DNA from: Sabethes cyaneus
Taxonomy: Eukaryota; Arthropoda; Insecta; Diptera; Culicidae
Direction of reading: 5' to 3'
Assembly: GCF_943734655.1 (NCBI RefSeq)
Contig: NC_071355.1
Coordinates: 243,807,183-243,871,182, forward strand
Length of the DNA: 64,000 nt
Shown: positions 1-11,389 of the stretch, piece after piece
Position numbering within the stretch: position 1 is the first letter of the stretch
Layout: each line of letters begins with the position of its first letter
Program-made: the position numbers and the translations under genes
The notes under the pieces: model-generated
Told to the model about the DNA's origin: nothing
Databases searched by the model: none
What the model saw: the letters and a program-made list of their open reading frames with translations, nothing else

Positions 1-220
1 CGATGATCTGCTCGGCCAGCACGAAATCCATCTTGCTGCCCCCGGAGAGTAGCGTCGATCTTCTGCTGGATCCGATTGAGGATTACCTTACAGAGTACTT
101 CGAGAATAATACAGAGCAACGTGATGCCACGCCAGTTACCGCATTCAGTTAGGTCTCCTTTCTTAGGGACTTTGACCAATATGCCCTGAATCCAGTCCAC
201 CGGAAAAGTTGCGGTTTTTC
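1..220 (-). pseudogene. LINE reverse-transcriptase fragment, inverted part
   Basis: Minus-strand translation reads ILVKVPKKGDLTECGNWRGI, followed by KVILNRIQQKIDATLRGQQD and GFRAGRA. These are the early RT motifs (PKKGD, NWRGI, QxGFR) of an RTE/CR1-like non-LTR retrotransposon. It runs off the left edge. The neighbouring plus-strand piece at 262-435 continues the same protein, so together they resemble a single 5'-inverted insertion. Confidence 0.7.
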
Positions 221-261
221 AAATATTGCTGAAAAGCTGATGCATCATCTGAGCTGACAAG

Positions 262-435
262 CAGAACTATTGTGCGACAACGGGAAATCCTCCAAAAAGG
301 CCGTGAATATATAGAACCCTGGCACCAGTTGTTCGTAGACTTCAAGGATGCATATGATGATATCGACCGAAAAGAGCTATGGAAAATCATGGACGAGCAC
401 AGCAACCCCGGGAAACTAATTCCTATTGATTAAAT
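262..435 (+). pseudogene. LINE reverse-transcriptase fragment, forward part
   Basis: Plus-strand translation REILQKGREYIEPWHQLFVD followed by FKDAYDDIDRKELWKIMDEH, the catalytic Asp (FxDFKxAYDxxDR) region of the same RT type as at 28.5 kb. It ends at a TAA near 433. No continuation of the element is seen after 450. Confidence 0.7.
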
Positions 436-439
436 CGAC

Positions 440-1498
440 GTTGGATGGTACGCAGTGCTGTGTGAGAAGCGTTGATAGTTCGGAGTTGGGATAATCCTCA
501 GAGAAGAATTCGCAGAAGAAAGTGGAATTCAAAGGAGTTTATAGGTTGCAATAATAATTCTTGCGCTGGCATTTCATTTGAAAGCGGGCTAAATGAATGG
601 TTTTCGTACATCCATTCTCGCTTGGTCTCGGAGGATTTGGATTTCCGTTCCGTTTCTATTAGCGATTGACTGATCCAGAGAACTGCCTTTGCGGGAATAC
701 AAAGAGGGATAACAAACTCTTTACCTTTCTTTCCTAAGCTCAGATTTCTTTCCCGCGATGTATAGTCATCGGCTTTCTTTTTAGATTCGGACCTGACATC
801 AGCATTAAATCCGTCGTTATCATCTTCTGTCGATCCGTAATGGAGCAATATTGAAAATCCGCATGTGTGTCTAATTACTTTCGGGGACGCAAACCATGAC
901 TGCTGGTTAGTGATAATGCATATTGAGGTACAAAAGTCTAGTCTGGATTAGGGTATGGAATCCAACGGATTTAATCGAGTTGTAAACGCATACGAAACAG
1001 TCCTGGAACACCAATGTTCTAACCATTTCAAACTAGATTACCAGGGAATGCTTGAGAATGGGACGTTCTTTGAAAAAATGTTCTACCAAAATGATCCACA
1101 ACAATCAAAGTTTATTTTAACGCAACTGTCCATGGGTTTTTTTGATTTTTTTTATAGCTAAATCCCTATTCTATTTAGCCAACTTCGAGATGTAATTCTA
1201 TAACATCAAAACTCGCAACATAATTTATACACACGCACTCATAACCTTATAACCGTTTCAATAAAGCACATTGAATTAAATAATTTGCTACAACGCGTTG
1301 AAAGCCGTCTAGAATACAACAAAGCTCTTCATCAAATTGATGAAGAGTCATCAATCCATTGAACGCTAGTTTATAAAACTATCATAAATAGAATCGCCAG
1401 CGATATGAGCAAACAAACTACTCACTTCGATGTGGGATTTATTTTGAACGACATTTTCACTATGAACCTAAGATTTGGTCAATCAATCGAATCCGCTC
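440..1498. other. Intronic stretch without a recognised gene
   Basis: AT-rich downstream intron of sick. The longest frames (for example minus 498-848) have no recognisable signature. There are no splice-flanked navigator-like exons and no AAA+ motif. Confidence 0.5.
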
Positions 1499-1502
1499 TC
1501 AC

Positions 1503-2836
1503 GTCGAAACGGCGGCCGATTTGTAGCGAAGCACCATGTTTTTGATGATGAGATTATCCAGCGCAACGTTACTGACACCTCGCAGGCAGATGTACAGCGT
1601 GTCAACGTTTCCGATGATGTAACCGTACGGGAGCAGCTCCGGTAGGTAGAGCTCATGTGACCGTCTAGCTTCGCCCACGTGGTAGCTGGCGATCGATTCC
1701 GTACTTAGGCCCAGGTTTCCACTGGGATCAACACGTTCGAGAAAATCGCGGAAACTGCGTCCGACAATGTAGTCCAAACTTTGCCAGCTGGTTTTTCCAC
1801 AGACGTACGTGAAGGCGATGGTGAATTCATTCTGCTTGATTTTACCGCTTCTCTCCGGGTGACTGTTTTCGTTCACCGTCTCCAGGTACTTGAGAAACTG
1901 GTCGGCCTGGCCGAGGTAAACGGCGATGGCAATCTTTTTGCCTTCGATGTTATCTGCTGCCGCTTCCGAAGGAAGAGTGGTGATGCCATCCGCGATGGAC
2001 GGTCGCTCCACCGACGGTGACATATCGGCGATGAACGCTGGACTCAGCGGTTCCGGAAGAGGATCCGGCAGAGCCGGTGCCGGTGGCATACTGTCCTCGT
2101 CGCATTCATCTAGGTTTAGATCGAATGCTAGACGGCCGTTTGATGGATAGTCGGCCGTTGAGCTGCTAAGCCGGCGGGAATCGGTTGCGGAGTTGGATGG
2201 ACTCGAGGAGGAGGCCAGTGAATTGTCGCTTCCCGTCACCGAGCGTCGGGTCACCATGTGCTGCAGCCGGTCGTTGTTCTGCTTGAGGTTGATCATTTCC
2301 TGGCGCATCTTCATGACGGTGTCTTTGAGGTTTTCCACTTGTGAGGCCGTTGTTAGGGCTTCCAGTCGAATGTCGGTGAGTACCATGTCCTTCTCGCGGA
2401 GCTGTTCGACCAGCCGTTCGACCACGGTTGGGTTGCCGTCGCGATCGTAGATGAGTTCATCTGAAATGAGGAGGTCAGTTGAATTAGAAGGGGAAATTAG
2501 TTTGTCTGAGGGAAGACTTGTAGTACCGTTTAGTATTGGACTGGTGGAGCTTGTCGGGCTTATATTATAAGGAGATATTGGGGAAGCGCAGATATCCTCC
2601 CGACTGCGATATGCTTGAAGGGACGTTTCCACGCTTGAAGTGGAACCTTGACTGACCGGTCGATTCGGTTTGGGATCCTTGTGGCTTCGCGAAAAAGCTC
2701 GGGTAAGAGAGAGCCGAAGGCCTCCCTTCTTCTTCGGCTTTTCCGGCGGGGCAGAACTGACGGAACTAACCGAATGCATCGAATCGGCACTGTTATGGCG
2801 TTTCTTCTCGCTTCTCGGTGGTGGTGGTGGCGGCTG
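1503..2836 (-). CDS. sick: sick exon: coiled coil plus conserved navigator block upstream of AAA+
   Basis: Exon of 1334 nt. On the minus strand an acceptor (ttctcattttag) precedes CAGCCGCCACC at 2836 and a donor GTGAGA follows position 1503; the frame then meets a stop 1 nt after the donor GT, so the splice is preferred to an in-exon end. It encodes Q-P-rich sequence, then RSEKKRHNSADSMHSVSSVS, a basic stretch KKKGGLRLSLTRAFSRS, a predicted coiled coil (from VVERLVEQLREKD to NNDRLQHMV), a Ser-rich linker, and a folded block containing KKIAIAVYLGQADQF, GKTSWQSLDYIVGRSFRDFL, GLSTESIASYHVGE and LPELLPYGYIIGNVDTLYIC. That order is the arrangement just before the nucleotide-binding domain in neuron navigators. 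The P-loop itself is missing, so the next exon lies left of the window. The exon ends in phase 2. Confidence 0.88.
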
Positions 2837-2899
2837 CTAAAATGAGAAAAGCGATTAGTTTGAATTTCGGCCTGCAGCGCTTGTGGCTTCGTTAATTAC

Positions 2900-3022
2900 C
2901 GCCGTTCCAGTGGTGGTCGTGCCGTGAGCGGCACTCAACGCCAGCAGCTGCGTGGCGGCAATTCCCGCCGACTGTTGACGTAGAAGCTCGATCGTTTGTC
3001 GCATTTCTTGAATTTCGTTCTC
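2900..3022 (-). CDS. sick: sick exon: coiled-coil segment
   Basis: A 123-nt, 41-codon exon flanked on the minus strand by acceptor cacatttgcag before 3022 and donor GTAATT after 2900. It begins ENEIQEMRQTIELLRQQSAG and ends in a Thr-rich stretch (HGTTTTGTA). The heptad-like ExRxTIELLRxQ pattern matches the coiled coil that follows the THVVEAFEQSL segment in navigators. Both boundaries are phase 0 and join cleanly to the exons at 3083-3166 and 1503-2836. The introns on either side are only 63 and 60 nt. Confidence 0.87.
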
Positions 3023-3082
3023 CTGCAAATGTGAGCCAAATTAGCCATCAATTAAATGGATTTGTTGTCATCGTAAAATTAC

Positions 3083-3166
3083 CTTCTGATCTTTGGAAAC
3101 GGTCAGTTTCTGCAGCTTCTGGGATACATTAATCAAACTCTGCTCGAAGGCCTCTACAACGTGCGT
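3083..3166 (-). CDS. sick: sick exon: THVVEAFEQSL coiled-coil start
   Basis: An 84-nt, 28-codon exon with acceptor tgctttatttcag before 3166 and donor GTAATT after 3083, minus strand. It translates as THVVEAFEQSLINVSQKLQK followed by LTVSKDQK. The THVV-AFEQSL motif is the strongest single recognition signal for the neuron-navigator family in this window. It is phase 0 at both ends and runs directly into ENEIQEMRQTIELL of the next exon. It is separated from the preceding recognised exon (41270) by about 38 kb. Confidence 0.87.
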
Positions 3167-3169
3167 CTG

Positions 3170-5200
3170 AAATAAAGCAATAAAAAACGAACGTTAAGTT
3201 CAAACAGTCAGCAGTTAACACCCGGCCGGCTTCCAGGTGGTAATCACGTCCGTCCCCTCAAACATAGTCTAACAGATAGGCATCGAATTGAATCCATCAT
3301 TTTCAACGTTCGATGATTGATATGGCCGATCCCTCAAAGTGCAGAGCCGGCGACCACCCAACAACCCGCCAAAATCGATACCGCAAACCATACGGCATCG
3401 ATCAAGTAGGCGGCCCGTGCGTGAGTGGTTGCCTTCATGCAATTCTATAAACGAAAATCGAGCTCTAAAAGTTTACGACCAGCAGCGCTTCTTTTCGACT
3501 CGTAGTAGGCCGCCATGGAATGGAGAATAGTTTTCTTCGTTCGGAAACTCTAATGTCACTTTCCGTCATTAAAAATTCGTTGCTACCGAGATGGCACCTA
3601 ATGTCACACTACCCAGACCATCACACCGCACCGCACCGGGTGGCGCGGTGCGGCGGTGGCCGCACATGGACAGCAAACGCCAAAACATCAACCCAGAAAA
3701 CATGCAGCCTGGTAATTTATGCTGGCTTCGAATGATTTATGACTTTTTATGAGCGCGCGCGGTTGCTGCTGCTATTCGGAAAAACTAAATCGCGCTGACA
3801 AAAAGCCAAACCCTTCGGGCTCTTTTCTGTTGTCATTATGGAAAGTAATACACTGTGCATCGCGGCTAATAAAAAGTTTACATCGCGGCTAACAATAGCT
3901 GCTAACCTTCATTAGGGACGGAACAGCACGGCAAGACGGACGGAGAAGTCACGTGTGAAAGCTGGAAAGTGCTTTTGAGCAATAATTAAACCTAACTAAC
4001 AATCGCACGCATGTTCCGATGCAAAAACATGCCCGTACAGATACACAGGGCACGCAACGTTAGTTAACTTTTTCCTTCCGTAGACGGAGGAACTTGATCG
4101 TAAGATTCAGCTGCGATGCTGATGCTGGCTTTCCGCTAAGTCAGTAGGCACTCACCAACCGACAGCCTTGTCGGCCTCGTTTAGTCAATAATAATAATGA
4201 TAATGATCATCATCATCAGCATCATAGTACTTGGATGGAGGATAATTAAGCTGATAGGGTGACGACTATGCGCAGCTGCCTGCGCTGCCATTATTCGCTG
4301 GGTGGGAAATCGATTCGAGTTAAGTCGGTCGGTTGGAATCAATTATCTATATAGCTCTTATTATTAGCGCTAAGCAATGTTTGCGCATTTGAGCAAACCC
4401 CCTGGAGGGTCGTAAAACTGTCGATATTTTACGATTTGCGAAGGTGAATTGAAAATTGAGTCAACAGTCAAGATCGTTTGAGTAATAAATTTCCCTCGGA
4501 TATGATTCAACCAGCACACATGAGTCGAACGGTTCGCAAAGTGGTTCAGGGTGAAGCAGTAGAAGGACTGCACGACAATGTGCTGTATAAATTAAGTGTC
4601 AGTGAGAATTAAGACTCTCATGGAATTGATATGTGTATGATCCTTTTACATCTGCTTCCCGTGGTCGGATCATTGCAGAATTAGTGACAAAATAAGCGAA
4701 AAATTCTGTTAATTTGAGTTCTGAATTTAAAAACTAATGCTTTTTTTAGTATTTTTAGTCGTTCTTGTCCCCCTAACGAATAACCAAAATACCCCAATAC
4801 TTAACTTTATTTCCAATATCGGACAAAAGTCTCACAAAAATCCATTGTTTTTCGGTAGAGTAGGACCATATCTTAAAACTGGCTTCCATAAGCGCAATTG
4901 AAATGGGTTTCATTTGTATTTTTCTATCAAAAAAGGGTAGAAGTCCAGCAAACTTAAATGAAAATGAATCAATATTGAATAACATTCCTTACAGTGTTAT
5001 TCGCACGTTCGCAATTGATCGGGAGTCAACGTAATTGCAGTAATGTCTTATATTAAAGCTTGAAAGATTTTATTCAACAAATAAAACAAGTCACGGTACT
5101 TTTGAAACGAATGTAAAAAAAATTCAGTTTAATTTGTTGGTTTCGACGATGTCACGGCACGGGCACAACGCATTGTCCGGATATTCGTTTCATAAACACA
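3170..5200. other. Start of the giant intron, apparently unique sequence
   Basis: Moderately GC-rich up to about 4.3 kb, then AT-rich. It contains a short trinucleotide stretch (ataataatgataatgatcat near 4190-4215). No frame with recognisable protein signature and no RNA gene is seen. Confidence 0.5.
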
Positions 5201-5207
5201 TGTAATG

Positions 5208-6002
5208 TGTTTTTCCCTCACTTACTACGACTCTCTTTCTGAACATTTTTGACCGTGTTTTTGTCTTTTTCTGATTTTCTGTTTTGCTTTTTCACTTTTT
5301 CCGACTCTCCTTTTTAATGTTTCTGGCTCTTTTTATAATTTTTCTTGACTATCTTGACTATTTTCTGTGACTCTCTTGTTGACCTTTTCTGTCTTTCTTT
5401 CTGACTTTGTCTCGAATCTCTCTCTCTCATACCTTTTCTTATTATGTTTTTTCACTTTCTCTAATTTTCTTTTTAACTTCCTTCAAAAAATTTTCTGACA
5501 ATCTCTCTTCGAATTTTTTTTTTTGACTCCTTTGGGTTTCTTTGTCTCTTTCTAACTTTCTCTAGCGTTTATTTCGACTCTCATTTTTATTTTTCTTCAT
5601 TCTATTTCTGCTTTTATGTGACTCTTTTTAACATTTTCTGACTCTCACCTGGGCTTTTTCTGACTCTCTTTCTGAATTTCTTTGGCTCACTTTTCGACTT
5701 TACTTGATGCTTTTCCTGACTTCCAGCCAGACTCTTTCTGACTTTCTCGGTTACTTTTTTTCACCATTTCTAATTCTTTCAGCCTTTCTTTGACTGACTT
5801 TTCGATTTTTCTGATCCTCTCTCAGACTTCGTCTTACTATTTTTCTACTATTTCTTCTTTCTTTTACTTTCTCTTTCTGTCACTCTATATTTCTATTCTT
5901 ACTAACATTCTGTCTAATCTTTCACTAGGACTCTCTCTTCAGCATCAGCATCTGTTGCTCGAGCAGCACATACTGACTTTTTTTCTGCCTTGAATGATCT
6001 TC

Positions 6003-6052
<50 letters not shown>

Positions 6053-6445
6053 CTGACTCTTACATTCTCTCTGGATTTCTACTATTCGATTTTCTGCCTC
6101 TCGTTCTGGCTTTTTCTGACTCTTTTTATATTTTCACTTTTTCTGATTCTCTTTTTGACTTTTTCCAGCTCTCCTTTTAATTTAGTTTAATTTCAACATT
6201 TTCTGACTTTCTCTCACTCTACTTCTGACTTTAATTTACTCTCTTTCTGACTTTCTCCGAAACTCTTTCAACTTTTCTGTGATTCTTTTTGATTTTTTCT
6301 GGCTCTTCTATTGACTTTTCTGAGTCTCTCTTTCAGGCATCTTTTTTAACCTTCTCTGCTGACTCATTCTCGAACTGTTTTTGGTTACCTCTTGGGACTT
6401 GGGCTTTCAGTTTTTCTGACATTTACGACATTTTCTGCTTATTCT
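5208..6445. repeat. Degenerate pyrimidine-rich array (CTGACTCTTTTT-like)
   Basis: About 1.2 kb of plus strand dominated by variants of TTTCTGACTCTC and TTTTTCTGACT at roughly 11-13 bp spacing, with very few purine runs. It includes a pure (CT)22 tract at 6005-6048. In the sick pre-mRNA (minus strand) this would be a purine-rich segment. Reading frames inside it are compositional artefacts. Confidence 0.85.
6005..6048. repeat. (CT)22 microsatellite
   Basis: A perfect CT dinucleotide run within the pyrimidine array. Its counterpart, a (GA)n run, sits at 50202-50241 near the end of the purine array. Confidence 0.95.
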
Positions 6446-6854
6446 CCGTTTTCCGAGTTGCAGTGCTACAAAACTACAGCTTTGTTTACTTTGATGAAAA
6501 CCTATTTGTAACGAAACTTAACAATAAAAACACTCAGATAAGCGGGGTGAGAAGGTCGTTTGATGCTATTAAATTATTTAGAAATTTTTCGGAAGAGATT
6601 TTCGAATCTCTTTAAAATCAGCAGATTTATCTTTCGATGAAGCAGCAGGGTATGAGGACAATGTTTCTGAAGCAACAGGAAGTTTGAACCGAACTTTTTT
6701 TATTTTTGAAGGTTTATCATTCTCATAATGGGTTCCACGAGTCCAACCATTATGCAAGAGAAATGGTGGTTAACTGTAACTTTGAAGTGTCGCTTGTTTT
6801 TGAGGATTGTATCCCCTCCTGCTACAAGAAGCAACTTTTTCATGACAAACCGAT

Positions 6855-6962
6855 CCCAAGCAACAATGTGAGTTTTATTGTACTCTTATGATAGTCTTTC
6901 TGACCAATTTTGGTCTCAAATGCCATCATAAGAGTGTAATAAAACCCAAATTGTTACTTGGG
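6855..6962. mobile_element. 108-bp palindromic MITE, copy 1
   Basis: Begins CCCAAGCAACAATGTGAG and ends with the near reverse complement (CCCAAATTGTTACTTGGG); about 40 bp at each end pair (including ACTCTTATGAT/ATCATAAGAGT) around a short loop. A copy of the same length lies at 63055-63162. No coding capacity, so it would be mobilised by an unidentified transposase. Confidence 0.85.
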
Positions 6963-7149
6963 ATTCTACTCTGAAATTTAAAGTAGAAGGCTTTAACTCT
7001 ATTTTAGAGTGCTATCAATTTTATTGAAACATTTTTTTCAATTGTTAAATGTACTAGAAATTTTGACGTCGTTATAAATATCTATTCGAATAAATCTACC
7101 TTATTTTTACGACCAAATTCTGAGGGCGCCATTTTGAGCATTTGCTTGA

Positions 7150-7345
7150 AGCGACAAATTGGCTAGCGCCGGCCCTGCCACTTGTCATTAGGCGTGGTAC
7201 ACTAATTACGTAACGCAAAAATTTCGGTTTTTTGAACCCCCCCCCCCCTCCCCTATGTAACATTAAGTAACGCTTGGCATAACCCCCCCCATTAAATTAC
7301 GTAACGTTAACCAAACCTCCCCCCCCTTCGTACCTCAACATTCAA
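7150..7345. repeat. Repeat fragment with ATTACGTAACG motifs and C-runs
   Basis: Contains two ATTACGTAACG motifs and three runs of 8-14 cytosines. The mix of TACGTAACG and poly-C is, as I remember it, common in mosquito repetitive DNA; I cannot name the element. Confidence 0.45.
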
Positions 7346-7399
7346 TAAAAATGACTTGAAGCGCATATTTTTTTAGAATCTGTCCTGGTAGCAGGAAAA

Positions 7400-8328
7400 A
7401 GCCATGTCAGGTAACCGTCGGCAGTTGGCAATCACAGCATGGTTATGAGGTCGTTGCGTACGCCGACGACATAATACTTATTGTCAGCGGTAAATTTGTT
7501 GCAGTGCTGTCCAGTCGTATGCAAAAAGCTCTAAATATCACTTTTTCGTGGTGTTTACGAGAGGGGCTTAATATAAACCCCACCAAAACAGTGGTGATAT
7601 TATTTACTAGGCGGAGGAGACATACTCTTACTCCCCCTGTACTGAATGGCGGCAGACTAAGCTTCAACAATGAAGTTAAACATCTGGGTAGTATCCTGGA
7701 TCATAAACTGAACTGGAATGCCCGCCTAGACTATGCTGCAACTTCAGCCAGCTGGGCATGCAGTTCACTGTTTGGCAAAACTTGGGGACTGAAGTCTTAA
7801 CTAGCCCTTTGGTCCTACACTACTAATGCACGACTTAGGCTAACTTATGCCACTCGTGTATGGTGGCCAAAGGTGAATGACGTGACAGCGCAGGCCAAGC
7901 TAAACAAAGTTCATCGCCTGGCATGTCTGTCAGTGACCAGCGTTATGCGCACAACACCAACTGCAGCCATGGAGGCAATGGTTATGCTTGCTACCTTTAC
8001 ATCTTTTTGTGAAGAAGGAAGCCGAACTCGGTGCACTAAGGTTGCAAAGGTGTCGTAACATACTGAAGGGGGACCAAATTGGCCATCTTCGCGCACTAAG
8101 GGAGTTTAAATTAACGACAATCTCTAACAAGGTAATTGATATAGATCGCACTGTATGGAACAATGGGGGGCCTGTTTTTCCATCCGGTACCATCTTGTTT
8201 CTGTACCCACCGTTTTTCGAGCGGAAGTATATGCAATATACATCTGCGTCAAGATATGTCTAAAACGAAAGTATAGGCATGCGAAAATCGGAATCTTTAC
8301 GGACAGCCAGGCTGCAGTACTGGCACTC
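7400..8328 (+). pseudogene. Non-LTR retrotransposon remnant: RT 3' half plus RNase H (R1/LOA/I type)
   Basis: The frame starting near 7441 reads GYEVVAYADDIILIVSGKF with the catalytic YADD at 7459-7470. It continues with GLNINPTKTVVILFTRRRRH and EVKHLGSILDHKLNWNARLD to a stop at 7798-7800, then in shifted frames NARLRLTYATRVWWPKVND, KLNKVHRLACLSVTSVMRTT and LRLQRCRNILKGDQIGHLRA. Further on, RAEVYAI and KIGIFTDSQAAVLAL give the Glu and Asp motifs of an RNase H domain. Several frameshifts and stops make it dead. It stops abruptly at about 8328, where a minus-strand LINE 3' end begins. Confidence 0.8.
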
Positions 8329-8680
8329 TTACTCTGTTACTGTGTCTCTTGCCGTATCAAGAATTCCTTTCCATTGTACTCGGTTCTGGGCTACTCGTCG
8401 CCAATTCGTTGCGCGTCTCGACACACGCAAGTCGGATTCAACCTGATCGAACCATCTAGCACATTGGGCCCCTCTATTTCTGGTGCCGGTGGGGTTCTCG
8501 AAGAGAACGGATTTCACATTGCATATTCGTCTGGCATCCTTGGGACGTGGCCGGCACACCGTAGTCTCCCAACTTTCGCCAGGTGTACGCTGGAAATCTC
8601 TCCAAGTAGTTGCTCTGCTCCTATGGAGCTCTTGCGTCTTCCAGGAACAGCTTCTTCGGAAGCCACCTATTAACTCCATA
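8329..8680 (-). pseudogene. RTE-like LINE 3'-end fragment
   Basis: Minus-strand translation contains ENPTGTRNRGAQCARWFDQV followed by ESDLRVSRRATNWRRVAQNR, the C-terminal tail seen also in the plus-strand element at 28.4-29.7 kb. The orientation is opposite to the RNase H remnant it abuts, suggesting insertion into or next to it. Confidence 0.75.
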
Positions 8681-8699
8681 CTCTGTATGGAAACTTCAT

Positions 8700-9140
8700 C
8701 CTAAGAAGTTATTGGTTTCATTAACCATTTAGTACCTAATTGGGGCACAGTTTTACAGCCAAGCTCAACCCCTTCAATGGGTATGAGCAATTAGCAATCG
8801 GAGCCAGCTACAAAAGACAGTCTTTGTGACTGTCGCAGTGGCATTTTTTGAACCCAGTGCCCTTCTGGCATACAATATAGCATACATTAACGGTAACATT
8901 ATTTTTGTGTTATTTAAATTACATTTCAAATTGTCCAACTATTGGTTTTAGATCAATTTTTCACATCCAGTTTGCCTTAACTATTTTTTGATTTCGTTGA
9001 TTTTTTAAAATCAATTCTGTTACCATTTTTTCAGAATTTCATTTACAATTTAGGTTAAATACGTTAAATTTTTTATGATTTTTCAAGAATTTTAAGTAAA
9101 AATTAGAGGGTGCAACATGGGAAAAACAAAAATTCATTAT
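8700..9140. other. AT-rich intronic stretch, nothing recognised
   Basis: No coding frame, splice signal or structured repeat is apparent. Confidence 0.5.
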
Positions 9141-9149
9141 ATTATTTCG

Positions 9150-9345
9150 AATAACCATTTCGCTGCTACCCAAGCCTCAAACTGCCGGACGCGGAAACCA
9201 TTAGTGAGAGCAGAACTTTTCTCATTAAAATTAAGTGTAACGGTTCGAGGAGGTTCGATACGCAGTATGGGAACGATTAAAATTCCACGCACGATATCGG
9301 TTCGTTTGCTAATTTGGTACAATCGCAACAAGGCAATCTAATCTG
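9150..9345 (-). repeat. Dispersed ~200-bp repeat, copy 1
   Basis: Reverse complement of the repeat at 14805-15050: both share a GTTTCCG..AGTTTGAG.CTTGGG end and a CGTGGAATTTTAATC.. segment near a GATTGTACC.AATTAGCAAACGAAC end. A third, more diverged copy is at 14520-14710. No terminal inverted repeat or coding potential is seen; a SINE or MITE origin is undecided. Confidence 0.65.
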
Positions 9346-10400
9346 ATCCGAGTCGTACCGTATTTATAAGTCGCCTCGTCTGGGAATAAAGTGACTTTTA
9401 TACAGACGATGTTCGGTAGACTTGCGATTTGATTATGCTTAAAGGAAAAATCAGAAAGTTGTATTATCATGATCGAATGGCTGACAAAAAAAGTTTTGAT
9501 AAGTTTGACCTATGTATAATCAATATAGTGTAAATAGAATAGCAAACAACTTGAAAATATTGCTTTACTAGAAAGAAAATCGGAGAGTGCCAAATTAGGA
9601 ATCACATGCTCGCTCTGTTTGTTTCGTTCAACCGAATTAATACAAGTTTTAGAAAACAATTTCTAAAAATTTCAAGTCTTGAAAATAAAATATTAGTGGT
9701 AAGTTAGTCAGACTGTGCTTCACATAGGGTTTTTTCCTAATTCCCGTCGTTATAAGTAAAGTCATTCTAGTTTTCATCATTTGTTGGATGGATTTCATGA
9801 ATACTCCAAAAGTTCTTGTGCTGATTTGACTAAAACACACTTACCTTCCGATCCGTCAGCTTTGAAATCACTGAAAAGCGACAATTAAATTATTGCATAT
9901 TATTGAAACTACGCAACTAACTTTATTTCTAAAATTCGTCGTACCATTTTAAAATTCTTCCATCAAAATTTTTCATCGTCCGAACTAAAAATCACAACAA
10001 TGTTTACGACGCTAACGCACATGTATTTGTGTAGGACGGCATGACAAATGTTATTCTACAAAATTTCTGCAGGTCAGGCAAGTTTTCCTGGCTGTAGAAT
10101 AACGACAATGCCTTGCGTGAATTATTTTCATTTATGAATGACGGAAATTAAAACGATTAGTCGACATTGTCTTCTTCGTCGCACGAAAAAACGTAGGAAA
10201 TTTGGCTGGTGAGACTTCTTTAATGATAAAAAGCATTTAAATAAATCTCAGCTCACTTTGATTGATCGCATGTGATAGACAACAAACTAAAATATTAGGA
10301 ATTAATTAGTTTTGCAATGTGCGTCATAAAAATGCTGACATTTTTAATAATTTGTGTTGGATAAGACGGGAATAGACAATTACGACGATGTAGCAACATA
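9346..10400. other. AT-rich intronic stretch, nothing recognised
   Basis: No recognisable coding region, RNA gene or repeat boundary. Confidence 0.45.
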
Positions 10401-10404
10401 CCCT

Positions 10405-10575
10405 ATATTTCATCAACATTGCTATTTTTCCATTAAACTATCATTCCAGAGGCTATATTTGTTATGTGGCTATATTTATTATCAGTCACGAGTCAATGAC
10501 GAGTGACTCCCCACAGGTTTGAATTATTGTCAATTCGCCCCAAACATAGTCTCTCTCCGAGAATCGGATATTCGA
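10405..10575 (+). repeat. Local direct duplication, copy 1
   Basis: Shares TCAACATTG, CTATCATTCCAG, GAGTCAATGACG, CACAGGTTTGAATTA.TGTC and CAAACATAGTC.CT.TCCGAGA in the same order with 11195-11340, about 785 bp downstream. Confidence 0.7.
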
Positions 10576-11194
10576 CGCCATTGTGATGCAAGAAGCAATT
10601 GGCATTTAAAGTTATTTTCAATATTTTGCATGAAAACTTATACAATACGTACTGTTTGGAAATAGGAATGACTGTTAAAGGCAAAAAAAAACGATATTGA
10701 TTACCGTGTTTAAATTCAAGATTGCGGACTATTACTTAGCATTCTGCATGAAAACACCTACAGTAGAGACTTTTTAAGAACGGACGTGACTGTTGGTGGT
10801 TGAAAATCTATATCGAAAATCTGTTAAATATTATCACATTCGTGTAACCATTTTCGGTGCCGTACATCACCCTCCCCCCTTGGGAAGAATGATGTAATAC
10901 ATCGGTTGTCACAATTTTTGTTTATTTTTGTAAGGAAGATTGCTTCGAACTTCCATACAAAATAATTGTAATTTTCCTTCAGTTTTCCTCATTTATATTG
11001 TTTTGAGGTGATAATAACTTGTGAATTCCTTACACGTAAGTAACAAAATTCGCTCCCAAAGTAATAAACAAGTGCTCGAAAATCTTTTGATTCATCAAGT
11101 GTTGCAAACTGGTTTTACCAAAAATTATTTTATCTGATATACATGTATGGAAGGTATAAGAAGGGGGTGCTACTGTAGCACAAAAGACTCAACA

Positions 11195-11340
11195 TATCAA
11201 CATTGATAGTTTTTCACGCACTGATCTATCATTCCAGCAACTGTATCTTACTTTATCAGTATCGAGTCAATGACGGGGTTGGTTGCACAGGTTTGAATTA
11301 GTGTCCGTTCGCGCGCCAAACATAGTCACTTTCCGAGATA
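11195..11340 (+). repeat. Local direct duplication, copy 2
   Basis: Second copy of the segment at 10405-10575, same orientation and order of shared blocks, moderately diverged. The interval between them (10600-10800) also contains two related blocks starting TTTTGCATGAAAAC and TTCTGCATGAAAAC. Confidence 0.7.
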
Positions 11341-11389
11341 AGCCATAAAGCCATTGACTCTGGCCTACCCAATTCGATCAGTCGAATAG

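Noticed and set aside
1499..1503. A true stop codon ending the sick protein at 1499
   Set aside because: The stop lies 1 nt into a consensus GTGAGA donor, and navigators continue with an AAA+ domain after this point, so splicing onward is preferred. A short isoform by read-through remains possible.
5790..6190. Ser/Leu/Phe-rich plus-strand frames
   Set aside because: Arise from the pyrimidine array and the (CT)22 run.
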